NCBI GenBank assembly: GCA_021648365.1
Contig: JAKISY010000059.1
Span: 1-30,796, forward strand
DNA: 30,796 nucleotides
Reading direction: 5' to 3'
From: Verrucomicrobiales bacterium
Lineage (GTDB): Bacteria > Verrucomicrobiota > Verrucomicrobiia > Verrucomicrobiales > DEV007
Part shown: one piece after another, positions 15,474 to 24,115 of the stretch
Numbering within the stretch: the first letter of the stretch is position 1
Layout: each line of letters opens with the position of its first letter
Made by a program: the position numbers and the translations under genes
The notes under the pieces: generated by a model
What the model saw: the letters and a program-made list of their open reading frames with translations, nothing else
What the model was told of the DNA's origin: nothing
The model's database searches: none

Positions 15474-16835
15474 TTACAATTTTGCGATCAATTGGGTGAT
15501 GCGGTCAAGCACGATATTTTTGCCAATCAGAACTAACAGGGGGAGCAAGTCGGGACCACCCGCTTTGCCGGTGGCAGCGATACGACAGGGAAGCATGAGC
15601 GCTCCCATCTTGAGCTCGAGTTTTTCTGCTGTTGCGACGATGCTGGCTTTGATGTTTTCTTCGCTCCAGTCACTTTGATCGGCAAAGCTATGATGTAGTC
15701 CCTGCAAGACATCGGTGATGTTTTTGCGTCCTGATATTTTGGCTAGAGCCTTCTCTTCGATTTCGATATCGGCGGAAAAAATAGGGGCAATGCCCGCGGG
15801 GATTTGGTCCAGGGTTTCTGCACGTTCACGGATGAGTTGCAGCGCAGCGGGGAGGCGAGGGTCGTCGAGCGGGATGTTTTTTTCTGTCAGAAATGGAGTG
15901 GATTTTTGAAGCAGTTCATCAGCATCGAGACGGCGCAAATGTTCTCCGTTGAGCCATAGGCATTTTTTGAAATCAAAACGTGAGTTGGAGCGGTTGATGC
16001 CGCTTAGCTCAAAACGTTTGATTAATTTTTCTAGTGAGAAAATCTCTTCATCGTCTTTTGGCGACCAACCGAGCAGGGCAATGTAGTTGCAGACTGCGGA
16101 CGGTAGAAAACCTTGTTCGATGTAGTCGGTGATCGAAGCGCCCTGGTCGCGTTTGCTCATTTTGGAGCCGTCGGCGTTGAGGTTGAGCGGGATGTGGACG
16201 AAGATCGGCAGCGGGGCGCCGAGGGCTTCGAAGAGGGCTGCGTGTTTGGGGGTGTTGGAGAGGTGATCTTCGCCACGGATGACGTGGGTGATTTTCATGT
16301 CGATGTCGTCGACCACATTGACGAAGTGAAAGATGTAGGAGCCATCGGCACGGCGAATGACGAGATCGGGGTTCGCTGCCACGTCTTTTTTGAGTTTGGC
16401 ATCCCAACGGGTGGCGCCCTGCTCTTTTAGGTTGATGGTTTGTGACCCGCAGATCAGATCATCGATGGTGATCGGCTGGTCAGGCATACGAAAACGAGTG
16501 GCACCCGATTCATCTTTATAGGCACGGTCGCTGGCTTCGAGTTGGGCGAGGTAGCGGTCGTAGATCTCATTGCGTTCGCTTTGAAAATAGGGGCCGTAAT
16601 CGCCGCCGACCTGTGGACCTTCATCCCAGTCCATGCCGAGCCATTTCAGACCCGAGAAGATGGCGTCGCGTGAGGCTTCGGTATTGCGCGCGGCATCGGT
16701 GTCTTCGACCCGTAGCACAAAAGTTCCACCGGTATGTCGAGCGAGCAGCCAGTTGAACAAAGCTGTGCGAGCGCTACCGATGTGAAGGTGGCCTGTGGGC
16801 GAAGGAGCAAAACGAGTGCGGACGGTGGTGGACAT
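15474..16835 (-). CDS. gltX: Glutamyl-tRNA synthetase
   Basis: Class I aminoacyl-tRNA synthetase charging tRNA-Glu (possibly also tRNA-Gln if the organism uses transamidation). The HIGH-type motif is PSPTGHLHIGSAR (residues 11-23), followed by RVEDTDAARNTEAS. The KMSKS-type loop reads GSKMSKRDQGAS at about 225. IRGEDHLSNTPKHAALFEALG and the HIPLNLNADGSK block confirm the GlxRS catalytic domain. The C-terminal helical anticodon-binding region starts at about 310. Length 453 aa is slightly shorter than average (about 470-490). The 298 bp upstream to the divergent gene at 17134 contain its promoter region, but I see no clear boxes. Confidence 0.96.
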   Translation of the reverse strand: MSTTVRTRFAPSPTGHLHIGSARTALFNWLLARHTGGTFVLRVEDTDAARNTEASRDAIFSGLKWLGMDWDEGPQVGGDYGPYFQSERNEIYDRYLAQLEASDRAYKDESGATRFRMPDQPITIDDLICGSQTINLKEQGATRWDAKLKKDVAANPDLVIRRADGSYIFHFVNVVDDIDMKITHVIRGEDHLSNTPKHAALFEALGAPLPIFVHIPLNLNADGSKMSKRDQGASITDYIEQGFLPSAVCNYIALLGWSPKDDEEIFSLEKLIKRFELSGINRSNSRFDFKKCLWLNGEHLRRLDADELLQKSTPFLTEKNIPLDDPRLPAALQLIRERAETLDQIPAGIAPIFSADIEIEEKALAKISGRKNITDVLQGLHHSFADQSDWSEENIKASIVATAEKLELKMGALMLPCRIAATGKAGGPDLLPLLVLIGKNIVLDRITQLIAKL

Positions 16836-17133
16836 GTTGATGCTGAAAAAAAATGAAAAGTAAGTGCCCTTACCATGCCGTTGTGGTCAGAATGTGCAAG
16901 CACCAGTGGAATGGAAATGAAACAAAAGTAGTAGGGGAAAAGAGCTGAACTTTTCATGTATTTCTTGTCAATTCGGGTTTCTCACTTGCGAAGAGGCTGT
17001 GATGGGCGAGGGGAGGTTGGGCTAATAGGGAAGTGGGTAGTTGTTGCGCAGGATAGGTCTTTTGTAGCTAGAAGGATGTTTGAGATGGCGATTGAGAGGT
17101 GAATCTTGGGCTTAGAACTACTGTAAAATAAAA

Positions 17134-17868
17134 ATGAAAAACTTAATAATAGCTTTGTCACTTTTGGCGTTCTCGCTATCTCATTTACAGGCTGAGAATA
17201 TGCAAGTTTACCTTCGTGAGACGCAAAAATTGGCTAAATCGGGTAAATACAAGGAAGCTCTGGAAAGGTATGTTTGGTTTCACGATCATTCGCTAGAGCA
17301 TGAGAGGGCGATGGTTGGTGTTAGATTATCCTTTGCTCTCATGTATTGGAAGGAACTGGGGGATGTTTATCCTCCTGCACTCAAGAAAATGGAAAAAACA
17401 AGAGATGCCAAACAAAATATACTGCTAGGCGGGAAAGGAGATAACTCCTTGTTTCAAGATGTCTGTGCGCTGAACAGAACTTTGGGCGAGGACAAAAAAT
17501 CAATCAAACTCTTCAGGGAAATAGAATCAAAGGACAGCCAAAGAGCAGAGATGCTTTGGCTGTATATTAAAGACACCGTATTTGAACTTGGCGAATACGA
17601 CCTTGCTAAGAATTACGTCAAAGATTACTCTAAAAGCTACAAAATCGCATATGCTGGATATTTGAGAGACGAAGCAATGTTTGAAGATGCTGATGGGAAG
17701 GATTGGAATAGGAAAAACTTTGTCAAAAAATGTATTCAGATAATCACGGTAGCTGACATGACTGGCCATGGAGATATTGCACTGGAGATCAAGAATAAGG
17801 CTCTTAATGTCGTGGATGATGACAAGCTTCGAGACCTGAAGTTGAAAGTCAAAGCATCTAAACAGTAG
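17134..17868 (+). CDS. Secreted hypothetical protein with TPR-like helical repeats
   Basis: A 244-aa protein with a clear Sec signal peptide: MKNLIIALSLLAFSLSHLQA, probable cleavage before ENMQ. The mature part looks all-helical and repeat-like: LAKSGKYKEALERYVWFHDHSLEHERAMVGVRLSF resembles a TPR unit, and GEYDLAKNYVKDYSKSY another. I do not recognise a named family, although the YVWFHDHSLEH...GVRLSFAL...W.ELG pattern seems familiar from uncharacterised proteins of environmental bacteria. The gene is AT-richer than its neighbours and lacks their G/T codon bias, which suggests later acquisition. The region before the ATG is A-rich with no Shine-Dalgarno. The gene is followed 33 bp later by a DUF3024 gene. 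Confidence 0.75.
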   Translation: MKNLIIALSLLAFSLSHLQAENMQVYLRETQKLAKSGKYKEALERYVWFHDHSLEHERAMVGVRLSFALMYWKELGDVYPPALKKMEKTRDAKQNILLGGKGDNSLFQDVCALNRTLGEDKKSIKLFREIESKDSQRAEMLWLYIKDTVFELGEYDLAKNYVKDYSKSYKIAYAGYLRDEAMFEDADGKDWNRKNFVKKCIQIITVADMTGHGDIALEIKNKALNVVDDDKLRDLKLKVKASKQ

Positions 17869-17901
17869 ATTAGAAAATAGTTGAATTAACCAAGCTGAGT
17901 T

Positions 17902-18249
17902 ATGGCATTAGAAGAATTTGATCAAGCTTTGATCGAGGTGAAAGTCGCTGAGTTCATCACCAAGCACAGACCTCCAGAGAGAGTCCGTGACAAGGTTGAC
18001 CTGTCATTCCGGATTGAAGACCAGAGCGTGATTATTTTTGAATTGCGGGTGAATTGGAGAGATGCTTCACAATGGATTGATTCTCCAATTGCTAAGGCAA
18101 CCTATGTGAAGAAAACGAAGGATTGGAAAGTTTATTGGCAGAGAGCAGATTTAAAATGGCATCGCTATGAACCCGTGGGGACTGTGGAATCAGTAGATGA
18201 TTTTTTGCAGGTGGTGGATGAGGACGAGTTTGCTTGTTTTTGGGGGTAG
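17902..18249 (+). CDS. DUF3024 family protein
   Basis: A 115-aa cytosolic protein of unknown function. The pattern RPPERVRDKVDLSFRIEDQSVIIFELR ... IAKATYVKKTKDWKVYWQRADLKWHRY ... FLQVVDEDEFACFWG fits the DUF3024 family as I remember it: short, with a conserved W-x-x-Y-W-x-R-x-D-x-K-W-H core. It has no signal peptide and no membrane segment. The ATG at 17902 lacks a clear ribosome site. It sits in an AT-richer patch with the secreted protein before it and may be accessory. Confidence 0.8.
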   Translation: MALEEFDQALIEVKVAEFITKHRPPERVRDKVDLSFRIEDQSVIIFELRVNWRDASQWIDSPIAKATYVKKTKDWKVYWQRADLKWHRYEPVGTVESVDDFLQVVDEDEFACFWG

Positions 18250-18319
18250 AGTTAGTAGGATTTTATTTTCTATCTAATCGCCTTGTTTCTGCGAGGCTTT
18301 TTGATTTTTAGTGGGTGTA

Positions 18320-18439
18320 TCAATCCCTCCACCCCCAATCTCCATGATGTAGCCAGTAGAGACCTAGTTCATACATCCCGTAAATACCTAGCAGAATACC
18401 AGCTAGCCACGCAAAAAATTTCAGTTCGTCTTTGCTCAT
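18320..18439 (-). CDS. Predicted tiny single-span membrane protein (39 aa)
   Basis: A minus-strand frame coding 39 residues: MSKDELKFF, then a strongly hydrophobic helix (about 8-31, AWLAGILLGIYGMYELGLYW), ending HHGDWGWRD. The composition (short polar start, one membrane span, Trp/Tyr at the far boundary, charged tail) is what a real small membrane protein looks like. The plus-strand frame over the same bases (18283-18501) is unconvincing. No clear ribosome site precedes the ATG, so the call stays tentative. The rest of 18250-18537 holds nothing else I recognise. Confidence 0.5.
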   Translation of the reverse strand: MSKDELKFFAWLAGILLGIYGMYELGLYWLHHGDWGWRD

Positions 18440-18537
18440 GCTCTAATACAGGGGAGTTCATCTATCTTCTAATAGCTATCAATGATGGATCAGCTCCTTA
18501 AAGGGATATATTATTGCCTACTTTTTGATATTTAAAG

Positions 18538-18612
18538 TGGCTCCTGCGGTTGGTTTCGAACCAACGACCTAGTGATTAACAGTCACCCGCTCTACCGCTG
18601 AGCTACGCAGGA
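18538..18612 (-). tRNA. tRNA-Asn (anticodon GTT), CCA encoded
   Basis: Reverse-complement cloverleaf: acceptor TCCTGCG with CGCAGGA (perfect), D arm GCTC/GAGC, anticodon stem GGTGA/TCACT... around loop CTGTTAA (anticodon GTT), T arm GTTGG-TTCGAAA-CCAAC, discriminator G and an encoded CCA at 18540-18538. The other two tRNAs of the window lack encoded CCA. It is divergent from the MscS gene. Confidence 0.95.
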
Positions 18613-18700
18613 ATGCTTTGCGTTCCGATTGGGAACGACGCCCGAATCTTGCTACAAGATCAGCGGGATGCAAGTGGAAATTGTGCTTAATTGCTCTTAA

Positions 18701-20119
18701 ATGAAAAGAAATATCTTGGTGTTTCATTTTTGGCTTGGAATGAGGGTGGGGGAAGGCATAGTCAAGGTCATGCGATACGATACCTTTTCGATAGTTACCC
18801 GTCACACGAAGCGCTTGAGAGTGACGGTTTTTTTGTGGCTTCTGGCGGGGGCATTGTTTGTATTGCAAGGACTGTGCGGCGGGCTCTATGCTCAAGATGC
18901 GGTTGGGGAAAAAAGTGAGCCTAGCTATCAAGCGGTCAGTACGGAGAATCCTGAAATCTTACCTGACTCATTGAAGTTGTGGTTGCGGCCTCTATCTGCT
19001 GAACAAACTGAAGTGGAGCTGGCGGCTTGGCTGGATCTGTTGCAGGCTAAAGCGCAGGAGTTGAGCCAGGTGGAATTGGCTTTGTTGGATCCGGATAAAA
19101 AAGAGCAGGTAGGTGAGAATCACAAAAAAGTGGTTCGCTTGGATGAGGAAAAGGGTGCTTTGATCGATCGGGTTCGGCAAGTGGTGAATGTGGTTGATGT
19201 CAAGGGGGGGGATAGCAAGAGTGCTGTGTTATACGTGCAAAGTGTAGGCGGTTTCCCAACAAGTGGTGGGGCGAGCACGGTGTTGAAGGTGATGCGTCAC
19301 TGGCTGACTTCGCCACAGGGCGGGCTTAAGTTAGCTAAGTCATTGGGGGTGTTTGTGCTTTGTTTGATCGTGGCATCGGTGCTGTCTCGCATCCTGTCGA
19401 GATTGTTTGGGAAGGCCTTACAGCGCAGCGGGCGGTCTTCGGAAATGCTGCATGCTTTTTTTGTGAAATTGGTGCGTCGTGTTGTTTGGTTCGCTGGGCT
19501 GTTGATTGGGATCTCTTATTTGGGGGTGAATATCGGGCCGATGCTCGCTGCGATAGGTGGGGCAGGTTTTGTGATTGGTTTTGCCTTGAAGGATTCGTTG
19601 GGTAACTTCGCGGCGGGTTTGATGATTTTATTTTATCGTCCGTTTGATGTGGGGCATTTCATCAAGGCTGCGGGTGTGGAGGGAACGGTGGAGTCGCTGA
19701 GCATGGTGGCGACGATTCTAAAGACACCTGATAACCAACAGGTGATCATCCCTAATGGGAAGATTTGGAATGACGTGATCACCAATGTATCTGCTAAAGG
19801 CACTCGCAGAGTGGATTTGGTTTTCGGAGTTGGCTATGAGGATGATTTGCAGCAAGCTCAGGGCATTTTGGAGAAACTGACAGCGCAGCATGACTTGATT
19901 TTAGAAGCACCCGAAACGGTGGTTCAGGTGCATGAGTTGGCTGATTCATCGGTCAACTTTGTGGTGCGTCCGTGGGCAAAAACTTCGGACTACTGGGATG
20001 TGTATTGGGATCTCACGCGTCAGGTGAAGGAGGCGTTTGATGAGGCGGGGATCTCGATTCCTTATCCACAGCGGGATGTGCATGTGATTAAGGGGGAAGA
20101 ATTGAGAATTGAGAATTGA
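18701..20119 (+). CDS. Small-conductance mechanosensitive channel, MscS family
   Basis: Tension-gated inner-membrane channel releasing solutes on osmotic downshift. The start is uncertain: ATGs at 18701, 18740 and 18770 are in frame. The last leaves 18 basic residues before the hydrophobic VFLWLLAGALFVLQGL, which reads as a signal peptide ending near LYAQD, so it may be the true start. A soluble periplasmic segment of about 130 residues follows. Membrane helices are GVFVLCLIVASVLSRIL (about 213-230) and VVWFAGLLIGISYLGV, then the pore helix IGGAGFVIGFALKDSLGNFAAGLMILFYRPFDVG, the MscS signature with alternating small residues. The cytosolic beta-domain includes VEGTVESLSMVATILKTPDNQQVIIPNGKIWNDVITN. 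At the end, a GAATTGA x3 tandem repeat forms the last codons and the stop. Confidence 0.93.
   Translation: MKRNILVFHFWLGMRVGEGIVKVMRYDTFSIVTRHTKRLRVTVFLWLLAGALFVLQGLCGGLYAQDAVGEKSEPSYQAVSTENPEILPDSLKLWLRPLSAEQTEVELAAWLDLLQAKAQELSQVELALLDPDKKEQVGENHKKVVRLDEEKGALIDRVRQVVNVVDVKGGDSKSAVLYVQSVGGFPTSGGASTVLKVMRHWLTSPQGGLKLAKSLGVFVLCLIVASVLSRILSRLFGKALQRSGRSSEMLHAFFVKLVRRVVWFAGLLIGISYLGVNIGPMLAAIGGAGFVIGFALKDSLGNFAAGLMILFYRPFDVGHFIKAAGVEGTVESLSMVATILKTPDNQQVIIPNGKIWNDVITNVSAKGTRRVDLVFGVGYEDDLQQAQGILEKLTAQHDLILEAPETVVQVHELADSSVNFVVRPWAKTSDYWDVYWDLTRQVKEAFDEAGISIPYPQRDVHVIKGEELRIEN
20099..20119 (+). repeat. Heptamer tandem repeat (GAATTGA x3) at the end of the channel gene
   Basis: Three perfect GAATTGA units at 20099-20105, 20106-20112 and 20113-20119 encode the end of the MscS protein (LRIEN) and its TGA stop, so repeat-number changes would move the stop codon. 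Confidence 0.85.
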
Positions 20120-20223
20120 GAAAACGGATTGCCAATCCATTCCACGTAATGATGTCGAGACGCGAAGCTTTAATACCCTGAGGTCGGCAGTCCGGGACGG
20201 GTTAAGGCGACTTTAAGACGCCC

Positions 20224-20247
20224 GCACTCCAAAGGTTAGAGGAGTGC
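20224..20247. terminator. Hairpin between convergent mscS and topoisomerase III genes
   Basis: GCACTCC (20224-20230) pairs with GGAGTGC (20241-20247) across a 10-base loop. It lies between the MscS stop (20119) and the topoisomerase stop (20266) and may end transcripts from both sides. It lacks a T-run, so Rho-dependent or bidirectional action is only a guess. Confidence 0.35.
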
Positions 20248-20265
20248 TGGCCTCTCGAAGTGAAC

Positions 20266-22878
20266 CTATTCGCTTGTTTTGGCGGCTTTTTTCTTGGCGC
20301 TTTTCTTTTTAGCGGGTGCTTTTTTAGCTGCGACTTTTTTGGCTGGCACCTTCTTTTTCCGTGGTGGGAACTGCCAGGAGAGGATGCGTCGACCTTTGGC
20401 GTTGCAGCCGAGTTTGGCGGAGAAGGGGCGTCCTTTTTTGGAGATGAAGGTTTCGATCAGATCGGTTTCGCCTTCGGTGAAAAACTTGAGCGCTTGCTCG
20501 CGCGGGATTTCGACTTTGCACATCTCTTTGCTGAGGCGCCCTTTGCAGCCATCGCCGAGCACGCGCTCGCTACAGACGTAGGAGGTAGGGGTCTCGTAGA
20601 TGTCGCCTTTCTCACAGACAGGGCATGGGCAGAGCGAGTCGCCTTTTTCCATCGCTTCTTTGATGGAGACTTCTTCGGCTTCTTCTGCTTCGGATTTTTC
20701 AAATACAAAGCCGGCTTTGAGTCCGTTCTTTTTGTCTTCGTTCAAGACGATGGCGGCATCAAAGGGCTTTTTAAATCGGCTGAGGAATCCTGTTAGTGGA
20801 CCGACGTGTTTGGTGGTCAGCAGCAGCTTGGCTTCGTCTTCGCTCAGCGCACGACTGGCGACTACTTTGCTGAGGTTGAAGTTGCATTCGGGTTCGATGC
20901 ATTTGTAGCGTCCTGCGTCTTGTCCGAGTTCGGCGGAGCCGCAGACGGGGCAAGGCACGGGGAAGGGAGGATATTCGCGATTGAGCTCTTCTTCTGCGTA
21001 AGCTTTGGCGGTGTTGACGACGTTGGCGGTCAGGCTGCGGATCTCTGCCATGAAGTCGGGGCGTGCGAGCTGCCCTTGTTCCATCAGTTTGAGTTTGTGC
21101 TCCCATTCGCCGGTCATTTCTGGAGAGGCGAGGATGTCGATTTGCATCTCGCGAAGTTGATCGATGACACGCACGCCTCGGTTGCTGACAAAGATCTCGC
21201 GTCCTTCGCGGGAGATGTATTTGTCCATGATGAGTCCCTCGATGATGGAGGCGCGGGTGGCGGGTGTGCCGAGTCCGCGTTCGCTCATGGCGTCGCGCAG
21301 TTCTTCGTCTTCGACGCGCTTGCCTGCGGTCTCCATGGCGGAGAGTAGGGTGGCTTCGTTGTAGCGAGCTGGCGGTTTGGTCTCTTTTTCTTTGAGCTCG
21401 ATGGCGTCGGCTTTGGCACTTTCGCCGTCTTGCACGGGGACGATATTTTTGTCGCCTCCTTTGCCTTCGCTATCGGATGCTGCTGCGTTTTTGCCATAGA
21501 CTTCGAGCCAGCCTGGCACGGTGAGCACTTTGCCGTCGGATTTGAAGGCGTCTTCTCCGATACGGGAGATGCGGGTGGTGATCTGAAATTCTGCGGTGGG
21601 GTAAAATACGGCGACGAAGCGTCGTGATACCATGTCGAAGAGTTTTTGCTCAAACTCGTTGAGGTTCTTCGGCACTTGTCCGGTGGGAATGATCGCAAAG
21701 TGATCGCTGACTTTGGCGCCGTTGAAGATACGCTTGCTGGGTTTGACCCATTGCTGACTGACGACGTGTTCGGCGAAGCCAGGCAGGTCGGTGAAGGCTG
21801 AGTTGTCAGCGGCTGCAATCTTGGTGAGGGTCTCGACGGTTTTGGGGATGTAGTCGTCGGGCAGGAAGCGGGCGTCGGTTCGCGGATAGGTGAGGGCTTT
21901 GTGGCGCTCGTAGAGGGCTTGGGCAATTTGCAGGGTGCGCTTTGCACTGAAGCCGAAGCGGCCATTGGCTTCGCGCTGAAGGCTGGTCAGATCGTAGAGT
22001 AGTGGCGGCGCCTGTTTGGTGGGCTTTTTCTTTTCGGTGACGATGGCGTCTTTGCCACTGCAGCGGCTGACGATGGTATCGGCTTGTTCTTTATCCCAGA
22101 TGCGCTCGGAGCGTTGATGGGCGTCGTCGGGATTTTTTTTGAAATTTTCATCAAACCAACGTCCTGGGTAGTTGCCTGCGCTGACGGAAAAGTCACCGTG
22201 GATTTCAAAGTAGGGTCGCGAGGTGAAGTCGGCGATTTGCTGTTCGCGTTCGGCGAGCAGGGCGAGGGTGGGGGTCTGCACTCGGCCGACGGGGGTTTTG
22301 TTGAAGCCGCCGTATTTGGAGTTGAACGCGGTCATCGCGCGGGTGGAGTTGATGCCTACTAGCCAGTCGCTCTCGGAGCGGCACACGGCTGCGTCTGCGA
22401 GTGGTTGCATTTGCTCGGAGCTGCGCAGGTTGGCGAAGGCGTCGAGGATGGCTTGGTTGGTCATCGACTGGAACCACAGCCGTTTGGTGGGTTTGGTGAT
22501 GCCTGAGAGCTTGATGATGTAGAAGAAGATCAGTTCTCCTTCGCGACCAGCATCACAAGCGTTGATGATTTGATCGACGTCTTTGCGTTTCATCAGTCGC
22601 TTGAGCAAATTGTAGCGGGCTTTGTTGCCGTCGATGGGTTGCAGGTCGAATTCTTCGGGCATCACCGGTAGGCATTCAAACTTCCACGGTAGGGCTTTGC
22701 CATTGGGCCCGAGCGGCAGTTTTTGCTCGACCAGGTGGCCGACGGCGGAGGATATGATGTAGCCATCGTTTTCAAAAAAGTCTTTTTCCTTTTTGAATTT
22801 CCCTAGAGAGGTGCCAAGAACTCGAGCCAGATCGGTGGCGACACTGGGTTTTTCGGCGATGATGAGTGATTTGGACAT
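20266..22878 (-). CDS. topB: Type IA DNA topoisomerase (topoisomerase III-like) with lysine-rich tail
   Basis: Cuts and passes single strands, decatenating DNA and relaxing negative supercoils. The toprim domain shows SLIIAEKPSVATDLARVLG at the N-terminus and INACDAGREGEL with the acidic metal site. The catalytic tyrosine is in ALTYPRTDARF (Tyr331). The N-terminal form and the VGRVQTPTLALL and LSAMETAGK blocks point to the TopB branch rather than classical TopA. Two C-terminal Cys4 zinc-ribbon-like modules follow (CPVCGSAELGQ...YKCIEPEC and CPCPVCEKGDIYETP...GDGC), then a tail of about 30 residues rich in Lys and Ala (KKVAAKKAPAKKK), similar to histone H1-like DNA-binding tails. Length 870 aa. 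dprA ends 5 bp upstream, so the two genes form a pair. Confidence 0.92.
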   Translation of the reverse strand: MSKSLIIAEKPSVATDLARVLGTSLGKFKKEKDFFENDGYIISSAVGHLVEQKLPLGPNGKALPWKFECLPVMPEEFDLQPIDGNKARYNLLKRLMKRKDVDQIINACDAGREGELIFFYIIKLSGITKPTKRLWFQSMTNQAILDAFANLRSSEQMQPLADAAVCRSESDWLVGINSTRAMTAFNSKYGGFNKTPVGRVQTPTLALLAEREQQIADFTSRPYFEIHGDFSVSAGNYPGRWFDENFKKNPDDAHQRSERIWDKEQADTIVSRCSGKDAIVTEKKKPTKQAPPLLYDLTSLQREANGRFGFSAKRTLQIAQALYERHKALTYPRTDARFLPDDYIPKTVETLTKIAAADNSAFTDLPGFAEHVVSQQWVKPSKRIFNGAKVSDHFAIIPTGQVPKNLNEFEQKLFDMVSRRFVAVFYPTAEFQITTRISRIGEDAFKSDGKVLTVPGWLEVYGKNAAASDSEGKGGDKNIVPVQDGESAKADAIELKEKETKPPARYNEATLLSAMETAGKRVEDEELRDAMSERGLGTPATRASIIEGLIMDKYISREGREIFVSNRGVRVIDQLREMQIDILASPEMTGEWEHKLKLMEQGQLARPDFMAEIRSLTANVVNTAKAYAEEELNREYPPFPVPCPVCGSAELGQDAGRYKCIEPECNFNLSKVVASRALSEDEAKLLLTTKHVGPLTGFLSRFKKPFDAAIVLNEDKKNGLKAGFVFEKSEAEEAEEVSIKEAMEKGDSLCPCPVCEKGDIYETPTSYVCSERVLGDGCKGRLSKEMCKVEIPREQALKFFTEGETDLIETFISKKGRPFSAKLGCNAKGRRILSWQFPPRKKKVPAKKVAAKKAPAKKKSAKKKAAKTSE

Positions 22879-22883
22879 AAGAT

Positions 22884-24017
22884 TTAGGTCAACTTGACGA
22901 ATTGTTTGCCAGGCAGCTGTTTGGCGAGCTTTTTCATTTCGAGTCGCAGCAGGGTAGCGGAGACGGTGGCACTTGGCAATTTTGTTCTTTGGATGATAAT
23001 GTCGATCTGGGTTTCAGATGATTCGAGTGCCTCGTAAACTGTTTTTTCGGTGTCGTCAAGTGTCGTGCTGAGTTTCCCGACTGTAGGCGGGCTTTGGGTT
23101 TCACTGGAAAAAAGGTTATTGGTGAGTTCTAACTGGTCTTCGGAGAAGAGCATTTCGCGTTCTTCTAGGATGTCGCTGGCATCGGTGACGAGGGTGGCGC
23201 CTTGCTGGATGAGGCGATTGCAGCCGACGGAGGTGGGGCGGTCGATGGGACCTGGAACGGCGTAAACGTTGCGCCCTTGGTCGAGGGCTTGATTGGCGGT
23301 GATGAGGGAGCCGCTGCGGGCGGGAGCTTCGGCGACGAGGATGCCGAAACTCATGCCGCTGACGATGCGGTTGCGTAGGGGGAAGGATTGTTTGTCGGGC
23401 ACGTAGAGCACGGGGAATTCGGAGATGACGGCGCCGGATTGGGCGATTCTATCTGCGAGGGCGGCATTTTCTGGTGGGTAGATGTTGCCGATGCCGCTGC
23501 CGAGTACGGCGATGGTGCGGCCCTGGGCGGCGAGCGCGGCTTCGTGGGCGGCGGTGTCGATGCCGCGGGCGAGTCCGGAGATGATGGTGAGCCCGGCGAA
23601 GGCGAGTTGGTAGCTGAGTTTGCGGGCGGCTTCGGTGCCGTAGTGGGTGCAACGGCGTGCGCCGACGATGGCGATGGCGTGGCGGTCGCGCTCGAGTAGT
23701 TTGCCTTTGACGAAAAGTAAAAAAGGTGAGTCGTGGATTTCGCGCAGGCTGGGTGGGTAGTCCTCGTGGTCGAGGGTGATCAGGTCGATGTCATGATCGG
23801 CGATGCGGCGGTGTTCTTCGGCGAGATCGACGTGATCTTGCCAATGGGTGATGAGCTTTGCCATCTCGGTTCCAATGCCCTTGATTGTTTGCAGCGCGCT
23901 GGTGGATGCGGTGAGGATGTTTTGTGGTTGTTCGAAGCGGGTGAGCAACTGTCGAACGCGGATGGGACCGATACCTGGCAGTAAGGTGAGGGCGAGGTAG
24001 GCATCGGTGGGAGTCAT
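22884..24017 (-). CDS. dprA: DNA processing protein DprA
   Basis: Binds incoming single-stranded DNA and loads RecA during natural transformation; widely kept also in non-competent bacteria. The N-terminal helix-hairpin-helix/SAM-like region (LLPGIGPIRVRQLLTRF; TIKGIGTEMAKLI) is followed by the Rossmann-like domain: AIVGARRCTHYGTEAA, ISGLARGIDTAAHEAAL, VLGSGIGNIYPPENAAL, SEFPVLYVPDKQSFPLRNRIVSG and EAPARSGSLITANQAL. The C-terminal winged helix (about 315-375, VYEALESSETQIDIIIQRT) is present. At 377 aa it is complete. It is followed directly by topoisomerase III, echoing the common dprA-topA neighbourhood. The upstream gap to aroB contains short direct repeats. Confidence 0.95.
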   Translation of the reverse strand: MTPTDAYLALTLLPGIGPIRVRQLLTRFEQPQNILTASTSALQTIKGIGTEMAKLITHWQDHVDLAEEHRRIADHDIDLITLDHEDYPPSLREIHDSPFLLFVKGKLLERDRHAIAIVGARRCTHYGTEAARKLSYQLAFAGLTIISGLARGIDTAAHEAALAAQGRTIAVLGSGIGNIYPPENAALADRIAQSGAVISEFPVLYVPDKQSFPLRNRIVSGMSFGILVAEAPARSGSLITANQALDQGRNVYAVPGPIDRPTSVGCNRLIQQGATLVTDASDILEEREMLFSEDQLELTNNLFSSETQSPPTVGKLSTTLDDTEKTVYEALESSETQIDIIIQRTKLPSATVSATLLRLEMKKLAKQLPGKQFVKLT

Positions 24018-24023
24018 GGGGGG

Positions 24024-24048
24024 ATTTGAGATTTAAAATTTGAGATTT
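24024..24048. repeat. 11-mer direct repeat ATTTGAGATTT x2
   Basis: ATTTGAGATTT at 24024-24034 and 24038-24048 (14-base period), just upstream of dprA. It resembles the AT-rich micro-repeats found elsewhere in the window. Confidence 0.7.
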
Positions 24049-24098
24049 GAAATCGGGAGGGACTTAAGCTTCAACCTGAGCTCTGAAGACAAGCGTAA

Positions 24099-24114
24099 GG
24101 TTTAGGTTTAGGTT
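24099..24114. repeat. Hexamer tandem repeat (GGTTTA x2.7) after aroB
   Basis: GGTTTA at 24099-24104 and 24105-24110, then GGTT, ending next to the aroB stop codon. Short expansion of this kind recurs at intergenic borders here. Confidence 0.7.
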
Positions 24115-24115
24115 T

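Noticed and set aside
18283..18501. Plus-strand 72-aa frame
   Set aside because: It has cysteine- and serine-rich random-looking content and overlaps the better minus-strand membrane ORF.
16836..18537. tRNA-Asn as integration site of an island with att repeats
   Set aside because: I looked for a second copy of the tRNA 3' end in the gltX-proximal intergenic DNA and found none, and there is no integrase.
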